From: Lineus longissimus
Taxonomy: Eukaryota > Nemertea > Pilidiophora > Heteronemertea > Lineidae
Assembly: GCF_910592395.1 (NCBI RefSeq)
Contig: NC_088323.1
Coordinates: 5,518,001-5,582,000, forward strand
DNA: 64,000 nucleotides
Reading direction: 5' to 3'
The translations under genes were made by a program, and so were the position numbers. Below, piece after piece: positions 32,774-44,700 of the stretch (position 1 is the first letter of the stretch; the number at the start of each line of letters is the position of its first letter). The notes under the pieces were generated by a model. It saw only the letters and a list, made by a program, of their open reading frames with translations, was not told the origin of the DNA and ran no database searches.

Positions 32774-35700
32774 CTACTGGGGCAGAGCTTTTAAAATGGC
32801 GTGCACCTCCTCGGCGACAGCTGCCAGCACAAATTGGAATTGCTCCTGAAGAAGAAAAGAAACACATGGTTTAGACTTTGCGATACACATAATCTGGGCC
32901 GAACTGTTCAAAACAAGTTAGTTAATTACCTGGTGTTAATTTTAACTTCCCATTTAGCCTAATGAACTACTGAAGACTAACATTAGATTGAAGTCAACAC
33001 TACTTAAGGGACCAGGCCCTGTGGATAGGGTCGGCTCTATAATTGCATTCTTCACTTCAGCATCATCATCACTGACAAAATTTACCACTGGTCCCTGTCA
33101 CACAATGCAGAATTTCGTCGGAGATCCAGGAAAATGGCGATTGTTATGTCACATGTGCAGAGTGCCTTCAGGGTCCTCTGCCCTTCTATTCCTGGCACAG
33201 GCTCTTACTCAAGGACAATGCATTTAAAATAAAGTGAAATGCCCAAGGTCACATGCAACATGCAAGTGACTGCCCATACCTTAGTTTTCACCATGCCCAT
33301 TCGTTGATCTCTGATGTGTTCCAGTGTGGCGGCGATGTCGATTTCTTTCGCGCCCTTGCTCATGCGGTTAAGTACCATGTCAATTAAGCAGTAAGTTCCT
33401 GTCCGGCCGACACCGTCACTGCAGTGGACTACGATCGGGCACGACCGCCCTCGATAAGACTTGTTCACTTTCCTGCAATATGAAAGAATGTCAGAAACCT
33501 TTCTGCTATAAACCTCAACCAGCCACCTGAGGCAAAAGAATGCATTTCTCATCAAAATTCCTGGTGTGTTCAAAAATTTCATGGTCAATTTCAAAGATTT
33601 TCATGAATTAGGGAGGCGTGCATCTGGTGGCCTCCCCCCTTGGATCCGTGCCTGACAACAATGTCTATAAACGGAAGTTACCAACTTTTCAAAGCATTTT
33701 CTTCCCTTCAGGACAGCGACCTTCCTTTTTAACGGCGACCTTCCCTACAGTGGGATTATAAACATAATGGCTTAACTATTGTTCTAACATCTAACAAGCT
33801 GATGATAATACTAGAGCTATTAAACCCTTTGAAAATAATATCTCTATTCCGCACACCATTAGTTCTCTTTAATTTACTTAAAGGGAAAGTCCCCTGAGAC
33901 ATCATCTCAATTTCTGATCGCTTCATTCCCTCACCGCAGTCAATACTCATACTGCTCCAAGGACTTCGATCAGCAAAAGTTGGAAGATATTTTTAAGTTT
34001 GTATCCGGTTATCTGGTTACACAAGCACATGAATGAATACCGTAGTAGCGTCTGGTATGGGCAGGCGTAACCAGATATGAAATCTGGATATCTTTACCCA
34101 ATTTTGTCGATTGCGGTGCTGGTTCGAAGCCCTCAAAGTCGCATGAGGGCTGCAATGCTACAACTAACGTAAACTGGGTAATGTTCGTGAACCCATAAGT
34201 TCTCGAATTTCTGCATTTTTCATTGCGCATAAAATAAATTTTGTGTTTTGATGGTTAATGCATGAGTGTCGACATTCTAACAAGTTTAGTACTAAATTCC
34301 TAAAATCTTGAAAAATAAACATTCACGAACATTACCCATATTTTTTAGTATTTGTTGAGTGAATCTGAAATTCTGTTTGAACTAAAACATTCCATGAATG
34401 ACTGAAAATGGCTAATATGGCACTTAATTGGCATTAACAAGGCACTAAGTAAGTAAGTAAGAATATTTTCCACAGTTATAGAAGAGTACTACACTATGTT
34501 ATAGAGCAGATATCAATATTTTAACCCAATAGGGCCTGATAACAGAAAACAGTTGATGTGTCGGACGGAATATTAAATTTTGCTGAAAATTTAGAAGGTT
34601 TTTATCTCAGGTGTCACATGAGCAATGCACCATTAAACACTTGGTACCAAAATGCCATATCCACTTTCAAAAATGGCTCGGCTATCCAAGAATTTCCAGA
34701 ACACTTTCACATGTAATGGATATCCTTTGCATCAAAAGAGACACAAGCCTTACAGGACACTTTCGTCGATACGAATTCACATCCATGCACAATCTCGACT
34801 TCTTGAAAAATATTCCACGAAACGCTATCCCGGCCCTTTCATTGCTATCCTCCTTAATGCATTACATCCTATCACGTGCAAACTTCCAATCATGTGCACT
34901 ACTCCAAAACACGTGCAAAAACTCCAATCATGAGCATTTCGATTCACGTGCGCTATATCGATTCACGTGCAATACATCCATTCACGTGCAATTCCAATCA
35001 CGTGCACTATTTCTATTCACGTCCATATCCATTCACGTGGACTAGTTCCAATCACTCTCATCCAGATACACATCGATAAACACGTTTCTGACACACGTAT
35101 AATCCACACGTGCACACACGCATATAATCCGTGATTGTGACAATCCTCACCACGTGTCCACAAACCCGGAAATAAAACCTACACGTGCAATTGCGAGTTC
35201 CGTAAAATGTTGACGTGTGTCACGTGATGTGCTCATGGCTAATGGTAAATGGAATGAAGTGAATAAATGAAGATAGCTGATTGGTTGAGAGTGCGGATGA
35301 GATGCCCTTGACCTTTGACATGCTGAAGGTCATCCGAAGCCAATCACATGCAAAAGTTCCCATATCCGAATTTCCAAGCCGAGAAAGGACGACCCGGTTT
35401 TCCATTGGTTAAGCAAGCAGCCAATCAGAGAGTTAGTAGCAGGTCCGACATCCCGATCACTTTTGTGACTATGCAATTTGGCGCTATACACAATTGCTAA
35501 ATCACAAAAGCTGTCAGGCAGTCAGCCATGTTGGATTAGTCTAAAGGTCGGATGAGGTCAAGGTCAAGGTCAGATGAGATTATGCTTTGGTGATATAGCA
35601 ACTTGGGACATGACAGAAGTACCGTTCCCATGGTGATGGTGCAGATATCGTAGGCCGGTTAGCAATCCGTAAGCATGGTTAAATGCGAAGCAAAGCAAGC

Positions 35701-38700
35701 AATCGAACATGGTAATTCAAACTTTGCGAGATCAACCCTGAAGAGAAATCTTTCTTTTGGTGGAAAGAATCGCCAAAATGAACTTCCACCATGGAAGAAA
35801 ATGCAACACCCTTCAAGTGAAAATAACGTTAGTATGAGACAGTACAATTCAAAAGTTGTAAAGTGTAGCATAGAACTTTAAGTCTCCATTTTGAGTACTA
35901 GTCCATTTTACAAGAAAACAGACACTGCACAGAAAAAAAAGACATCGTGACAAATGAAATCTGTCTGTATTTTGCCGGAAACGGGATAGAATTGTATTAG
36001 ATTTTTGCAAGTTTTGACTTGGACTGTCTTGTCTACCCTAAGCAAGATGATTATATACAGTGAAATATGGGTTAGGTTGCAAGGGGTTAAAGTGTCTTGG
36101 CTCAGGAGGTCCATCCAGTAAGTTACGACAATAAAATCTTGCCAAAGTGTGTGTTTATAGTACTTGATGGATGGATGGCCAAAAACACCCTTATCCTAGG
36201 TTAGATATGTTAAGACAACTTGGTTATATTTCGATATTTGGCTGGTGACTAACTACATAGGGGTCTACAGTATAGAAATACCTAAGGCTGTTAAAGTGCC
36301 ACTACTAAAAGATCTTTCCATAATTCCCAACATAAGGGACTATACTTACCGCAATTGAAAATATCAAAATTCTGATTTGCCAGAATATATTTTACCCGTA
36401 CGCCCTGTATCTGACTGGTCTCTTTACCGTATCTTGAACTTCTTAAAGAGAGTCTATGTGCAGCAGCCAGGAAGGTCAGATTAAGTTACACAAAGACACC
36501 AATAGGGGTCTCTCCCATCTCACAGTACATCGAACTATCTGTGTTTGTACTAGGATACTTTCAACGCTGAATCAAACATGACCCAGTCCCCTAACTATGC
36601 ATATCAGTCACCTGAAGATGACAAATTAGACTCCCCTGGCTCCTGCCCATAGTTCCCCTTAACTGACAGATTGACAGACTTGTTTATGTAATTTGAATCT
36701 ATCCTTAGAATTGAACCCCAGACCTAGTGGTTAGAGTTACCAATCACCACTGCACCACCGTTTTTATCCTATTACCTTCTGAAGTCGAGTAGGGCCTTGG
36801 CGGATGCGGGGACACCAAGATCCGGCCAGGTCAAGAAATGGAACTGAGTCACCGTCCGGGTTTCGTTCGTCTGCAGATTCTTCAGGTAGAAACTTCGCAC
36901 CAAGTAATCGTCGCACCAGATGTGTTCCGAGACGAGATGAACCTGAAAGTAAACCAAAAGTACACTGGAACCTCTTTTTGCGGACACCTCTCTATGAAAT
37001 ACACCCTCTGTATAAAGGACACTACTTTTGTGTCCTTAATAGAGAGGCACCACTGCATTGATCTCTGGTGCAGATGGCTTGAATTTAGTACAAAATTATT
37101 GAGGTATTTAAAACTAAAAGTAGCAAGTCTTTTTTGCGTCACCTAGTAGCCGAATCTTACTCCAGAGTATTGTTTTGCTTGCCTTGCCTTCTCATTCAAA
37201 GGATGAATCGACACAATCAAAGTAACTTGTCTAAGGTCACAAACCATGTGTCTGGTCAACCTTTACTTTACAACCTAAAGCTTCTTTCACTGCCTTCCCC
37301 GATGACCAACCTCGTAAATGTGGTAGAGATCGCTTCCTTCCTCCGGCCAGTAGCGGTGGCACATTGTCACGCCGTTCTCCGTTGGTTTCGACAGCATCAC
37401 TATGACGACGCTTCCCTGTTCCCATATCATCTGCCAGAAGTCGGCGACTGTGTGCGGCAGGGGGCCCTGGGTGGCGATGTAAGCTGGATTCCGGGGGTCA
37501 TGATCGGTCTGAAAGTTGGATTTGAAATGACTGGTCTGCAAAAATTTTCACAACACTAGGTTTGTGATTGGCAACATTTCTTAAAGTGTTGCAATTTAGA
37601 TTTTGACAGATTGCTAATTTTTTCAGTTTTGCTTATCAAAAAAGAAGTTAATCAACACATATTTCTACTCACAATTGTATTAGCATTGATGTAGTCAGAT
37701 CCAAGTACGTTGGCCGTCTTGTTGAGGACAACTCGAGAATGGTCATCTGAAAAAGAAGCAATTATATTTAAGACTGAAACAGGAGACATTCCTGATGCAA
37801 CTTGGCTTTGACCTTTCAATAAGACATTACAGAATGGGCATGATGTTTTGCTGAAGACACTCTACGAACAAGATATTCAAATCGCTGCAGCCCATGACTG
37901 CATGCAGAAAGAATTGCTTGTTTCCAGTGGTTACCACAGGTGCCTGCGACAAGAATCGATGATTGCAGCAGTTTATACCTGCAGACAAGAGATATTTTCA
38001 TCGCATAAAGCAGCGATTTCCAAAATTACTCAGTCAGTTTCAAAGATTTTCCTGAAATAAGACGGGCACGCATCAGCTGCTTTTGGATCCGCCGCGATAT
38101 TTTTACTCACATGGCAGTATATCACTATATCGGTTCTTTCTGGCGTTCTGGGAGCTTCCTCCGATCTCACTTCCGTTGGGCTCAGGCACGTAGGTGTACA
38201 ACTCCTCCCATTCTTGGTCGAGGCGATCCTTGTTCTTCAAGTGATCTTCCATGTACGACTAAAAACACAAGAAAGGAAAATTTTGAAATGTTGGTTGTTT
38301 CATTACCGAATACGTAAATATGTTTAAGGAATTAATACCGAGCTGGCGGTCATTGGTTGTATAATCAAGACCGCTCGGGTAGACCGAAAATGCAGTCCAA
38401 AACCCGAGGCGCTTCGCCGAGGGTTTTGGACGTAATTTGAGGTCTACCCGAGCGGTCTTGATTATACAACCAATGACCGACAGCGAGGTATTAATTTCTA
38501 TTCTAAAAGGTTTCAAAATTAAACAAATTAAATACGATTTGAAAGGTATATATGTTCCGTTTTCGTCAAAGAATGATCCAGCCTGGTGTCCGGAACTCCG
38601 CCATATTGTTGCTTGTGAAGATGACGTCACGCAGCAAGGGAATTCCCAGTCTGCTAGCTCGATTTCTACCATTTCCTCGTCTTTGACCTCTTCTGAATCC

Positions 38701-41700
38701 TGACTGACGACCTCGAAAGAGTCCTCGGGTATCCTCCCTACTTCACAAATCCAAATATATCGGGGAATACTTCAAAATCTCGTGTTCTTGACATTGTTTT
38801 GTGGGGCTGAGTCGTTGCTTCTTGGTGAAAATAATTCGTCTGCTAAAGTTCAGAATTTTATACCTACCCAGGCGGTCATTGGTTACGATACCAAGACCGC
38901 TCCGATCAAAACGAGGCGTAATGTATTTTGTATTAGAAACAATGATATACTGTGACTAAGGCCTTTTAGAATCGTGAATATAAATCGCTGCAAAACACCT
39001 TAGTATTTTTCGAAAAATTCTCACTTTTTCCCTTTTTAATTTTCTCCATATGCGCCCTTCTTTTGCTACAGCAGGTCACATGTGAGACCCCAGGTCACAT
39101 GTGAGACCCCAGGTCACATGAGAGACCCCAGGTCACATGTGAGACCCCATCTTCAAAATAATTCTCAACTTCAAAGTTACTTCAAGAAACCCTTTGATCT
39201 TGATCAAAAGCAAATTTTGATCAAAACTTTGATTTTAAACTTTGTACCATATCAAAATATGATCTAGATCAAACAAGTCAAAAGCAGGTTATATTACTCC
39301 TTCCATTTTATCAACGGAAGCATTTCGAGAAATCTTTTACTATGAACGTGACAAGCATCTAGAATGTAATTAACTATCAATTAAGCGGGCGTCTGACAAC
39401 TTAGATCTATTCTTAACAACTCCCAGCATGCCCTGAATATTCTATCAAACGCAATCGCTATGCGATGTTTGTCAGTAACGAAGTCGGAATTCCAACGATC
39501 GTTCTGCTTCCTATTATGTCTGAATAACAAGATGAGTCAGAATTGGAGTTAAAAAATAATCATCTGTTAGATATGGAGGTAATTATCATCTGTTATATAC
39601 GGAGGTATCTAGGCACTTTTTAGCGTTGTATAACAACCATGTGGTATGAAAAACTCTTTGTAAACTTTTATTTTTGAGATTCGCTAACTTTTTCAGAAAA
39701 AACCCAAAATGCCCGCAATCTTTATTTTGGTGGATACAAAATTTCTTTACATCTTTCCAATCAAAAAGTAATTTTTTTGCAATTCCTTATATTCACAAGT
39801 CGTGGTGATTAGCGAAATCCACAAAACAAAATGACCGCAGCAATTTTGGGGTTTACAGTATTGGCATTATCAAAATAGTGCGTCTTCACAGTACCAGCAA
39901 GTCTCTAAAGAAATGAATAGGAGAATTCTGCTTTTGAAGACATTCTAAATTCTATTTCTATCATCAAATGGAATTCAAATATCAAAGTTTTTTCATCCGG
40001 AGGTTAATTGGACCGGCTCAGCCATGTTTCAATTTCTTAAGTCTTGCTATTCGTATTTTAATGACACAAAAACGTTGCTACATCAAATGTTAACTCCAGA
40101 CTTTTTATCTTTTATCGTTCTTATCAAAGGTCAAAGTTCAATAACATTTGTGTTTGGTTTAACGAAGCGATTTGGCGTCCGCCTACCCAACGTTTTTCCA
40201 GCTTTGGAGCTCGGGGATGAAGCTACTTCCGCGATCGTCATGGCAACCAAAATAATTGGGATCTGGTCGTGACAGGTTATCGCAGGGTGGAGAAATATTG
40301 CGGCAAGGTGGGAGGGGATTACTTAGGTTGGGAGGGGATTACTTAGGGGATTACAAGGTGGGAGACATGATTACTTAAAGGAAGAATGCTCTCATGAAGA
40401 TGGCCATTAGTAATTTAGGTTTGTTGTGACAATACAGTAAAGGCTGGCCTTAAGACTGACTTGGATTCGAACCACATATCTTTCAATTGCTGGTATATTG
40501 TCCATTTCACAAAAAATGGCACCCGTTTTGTTTTTTTTGATAGAACTTTGGAAAACTTGGTAGTACGGATTATTCAGTCTACGGACCCGGTATATACCGG
40601 GTCTGATACAAAGTACGGATTACGCAGTGTACGGACCCGGTACATACCGGGTGCAATACCAAGGACTTAAAGTACCTTGATCATCATGTGACGAAAACAA
40701 ACTACTCACCAGAATGATGTGTCCAGTCGTGATGTCCATGTTCGATGTAACCGGCTCTTCACTCCTGTAATTATCCAAATAAATAGTCTCAGTTTTACTG
40801 CAGGGGTCGACGTTATAATCGCCGTACCATTCTTTTATGTGTGTGAATCGTTCGTTGTCGTCCGGGTCAGAGTCGGTGCCATTCGCGGCGGCGCTGCCGT
40901 TAGCGTCAACGTTAACGTTAGCGTTACATTCCCGTGGCTCCTCGTGCGATCTTGTCATAACAAAACTTAACTGTCTCTGAAGCATCATAACAAACTGGTC
41001 AATCTTGCTCGTTTTTCGTAAAATTTTGTCAATTTTTGTCAAACGTTTCCGTCAAATATATCATCAACAGAGTCCGTTGATGGCCCAGAACCTGATCAAT
41101 CCTGTATTCTATCAGTTAGTAATCAGAAAACAGAATTTGTAGTCTTTTTTTGTAAAATTGTCATAAAAGCAGATTACAATTTTATATATATAACTTCACA
41201 ACCTTTTTGAGCAGATACACAGGTTTATAATGTCAACCACTATGGGTATATCTATTTACAAGCTTTTAAACTCTATAATAATCAGTCAAACTGACTCATT
41301 AAAATGGCAACTTAGACACGTTCCGTCGAACCTTTCGGTGATTTCCAATGCATGACGTTTAAATCTTTTAGACACAGTATTTTATTTCCTAATTTTCCAC
41401 TTATGAATTTCCTACAAGGTCACAAGTGTTTTCCAAGTTTTTTTTAAATACTGACGAGTTTCCTCTTCAAATATAGACAGTGTCCCTTATGCATAGAATA
41501 TTCTGGCCAGAGTGTTCTGTAGTGACATATGGACAAATCTATAGTGTAGCATCAATTGACGGTGTCTTTCAATTTTACAAAGAAAGCGTTTTGAATTCTG
41601 CCGTACGCTGAACACACTTTTCCACTCAATGCCACTGATGTCACAGAAACATATGCGTAAAAAAATAGAGAGAGACACTAGCGCAAAAATACGAATTTGG

Positions 41701-44700
41701 AACACCCTTTAGAACGTTTGGGTGAAGTACAATACTTTATCACATAAGCACTAACTAATATCACATAGTATAGCAATGACTTCAAAAATAAATTTGAGAT
41801 GATATCTGGTTTTTGATACGAATTTGTCACTAATCGTCTCTTATATTAGTACACAGCTGAAAGTGTTTCCAAAATGTTATGTTTGTTGATGAGGTTGTGT
41901 TGAAAATTGACGAAATTCAGAGCGTTCGTAATAAAGCACTTGAATTTTACAGCCGTCAAAGAGAATAAGTACTATTATACATAGGGAACCAGAATTCCTC
42001 TAAGTACGATTATATACAGCGTCACTGGTGTCGAGTTATATAGAAATTACGATCCAGCATAAAAGTCTAGGAGAAAAATATATCCTCTATAATTCACAAG
42101 AACTTTTTACATCGATACTATGCCCAGCACAGTGAATGTCCACTCCGGAGCTATCTTCCACGCTTACGATAAGTCTGTGTTTTAAAAGTTCGAAATTTCG
42201 TATCTAACAATCGAAAGGCACTTGCATCCAGTTTTGTGCACATTTTGTCAAACTAAAGTCAATGTTGATCACTTCCACTTGATTATTTCATATCTGTAAA
42301 TTGAATTAAGTATTACAGAGAGTAAATACAGGGTATCCCAAAAAGATGCCGACGTATTTTCAAGAAAGTCCTTGGTATCATCAGTAATATGAAGTAAGAG
42401 ACAACTCGCCAGTCCACCGCAAAGGCCCAGCTACAGGGTATCCCAAAAAGATGCCAATGAATTTTCAAGAATGTCACCAATCCTTGGTAACATCAGTAGT
42501 ATGAAGTAAGAGACAACTAGCCAAAATAAGAAATAGAAATCCCAATAAGCAAAGATCACCGAGATACACAGAAGACAAATCTAATGCGCCAAATAAACAA
42601 GGAGGAGGTGTTGAAATGAACAACATGTATTTCAAACCCCTCAAGAGGCAAAATTTTGGAAAAGAAACCAGAAAGTTTAGGTGACAGAATATTATAGCCC
42701 CTAGAGTGTAGAGAACCACAGGCAGTACAATGCACAATGAGGTCTATAATTGTACCACTTTACCTTACTTCTCTTGCCAAATAAAACTACGTCAGTACGA
42801 TACATTATTGAATGTCAACTGATCACAATGACTCAGTCAACCCATCACTTATTCTACACTTCCTCTTAATTAAAATGCTATATCTAAAAATATCACCAGA
42901 AAATCTCTAATCCCAACTTGCAATCGGCAAAGTGTCCCATATGATCGGTGCTGCGGGCAAATCTCCGCAGACAAAGGTAAATCATTCCCGACCTAATCAC
43001 GGCCCATCTATATTCGCCGGATAACGCCAAAAGAATCGTGCCTGCGGAAATTCTACTAGCGGAAACGAACTACGCTAATTGAGCAGCGTACGAACCCAAC
43101 CTGCATGATAATCCATGCGGTCATGTGACGTCAACAGCGTCGATCGCTACGGCAACATATGGAGGATGAAATCACTTCGGAGAAGTTTCCATAATCTACC
43201 ATATGGTCGCGTTATATTTTAAGAAAGCACGACTCGTGGCTTACGCAGTATGGACGTGTGACTTTAATTTGTGCACAGTGCTTATTCATAATGTTAAATT
43301 TGTAATTCATCATGCTAAACCAAATGGAAATTAATTTCACAAATATTTGGAATTGGCCTAAGAGTAGATCTAACTGGTAAGTTTGGTGATTCCAATGGAA
43401 TTCGCACTAAGAAGGACAGTGATTTTTATCAGGACTAGCACCGCTAGAGAACCATATGTTTCAAACCGGTAGGTGACTTAATCAGACTTCATACCTCCCC
43501 TTAGCAAAACAGTTTTGAGACAAGTTTCCAATAATCCTTAGATACCTTAGATACCAGATACACTATTTATCTATTGCCAAGATCCTCCTACAAAGCAAAA
43601 AGGCTCAGAAACATTGAAAATTCAGAGAAAATTAATCCTTCAGAAGCATCAGAACTAAAATAGATTAAATCCGAAAAACTGTCTGAAAAAGATATCGCCA
43701 GAATAGACGGCCTTGACTAAAAATACAAATTCCATCACGAAATATTTTTCAGAGAAATGCCGATATATGAATATGAGACCTCCAATTCCAAATATCGTAA
43801 CATATGCCACCATCGCCAGCCTCTCGATGTACCATCCCCACTCCTACAATAGCAACGTATGACAGCGCAAATCCCAGCACACGTACGCCTATCTCAAATC
43901 GGCACAAACCATCAAGAAATCACCTCGTCGTCATGACGATATATTCCAATTTATTGCCAATCTTTGCAATGAAATCACGGCAGAGAAATCTTGGATGTTC
44001 TTCTTCTCGAGAGGGTGTAACGATACTCGTGGTGGGAGTACGACCGACACACCAGGACTATCGCCGGCCTTCACATCATGAATATTAATGAGACTGTCAT
44101 AGTCTATGAATATTAATGAGCTGTTGATGAAGTTTGTCACAGGAATGACTATTATTAGCATAAGGATGCTATTTTTATGAGATGAAATGTATGATTGCAT
44201 GTGGCCTTTCATAAAAATACGTTAGCAGTAAAAACGGTGGGAGTAACATCAATTTGAGATCGAATGCCGATAATAATTGAAATCAACGACTTCATCATTT
44301 TTATAAACGGTGGGTGGGATCAGTCACTCCCAGGTCTTTTTTCACCTAACCTCAACATTTCGAGAAAAAGTTCAGAAGTTGGAAATACATGTATGAAATC
44401 AAACTTGTAACGTTATGCAAAATGTGACATAAAACTCATAAAACACAGCACCAATCCTCAATCTTGCACACTAGAGATTTTTCTCACATTGACCTACGTA
44501 ACATATGGCGCCATCGCCAGCCTCTTGACGTACCATCCCCACTCCTACGTACCATCTCAACGTACCATCCCCAAATGTGACAAAAGTCTCTCCATGCGGT
44601 GATCGTTGTAGGTACTGGCAACAGGGATTGGCTGTGATGAAGATATCAAACCCAATGATGACTGTTTTCACCAGTCGACCAATAGTTACCTTTTGGCAAT

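Noticed and set aside
38259-38703. Two overlapping frames on opposite strands near a phosphatase exon
   Set aside because: Both run through the foldback element, whose palindrome opens frames on both strands.
40620-41042. 140-codon - strand open frame with a start codon, overlapping the phosphatase exon
   Set aside because: Only the last part (40764-40710) is exon. An acceptor at 40765-40766 and the in-phase join to the 55742 exon ([14 protein letters not shown]), which matches vertebrate IA-2, show that the rest is intron.
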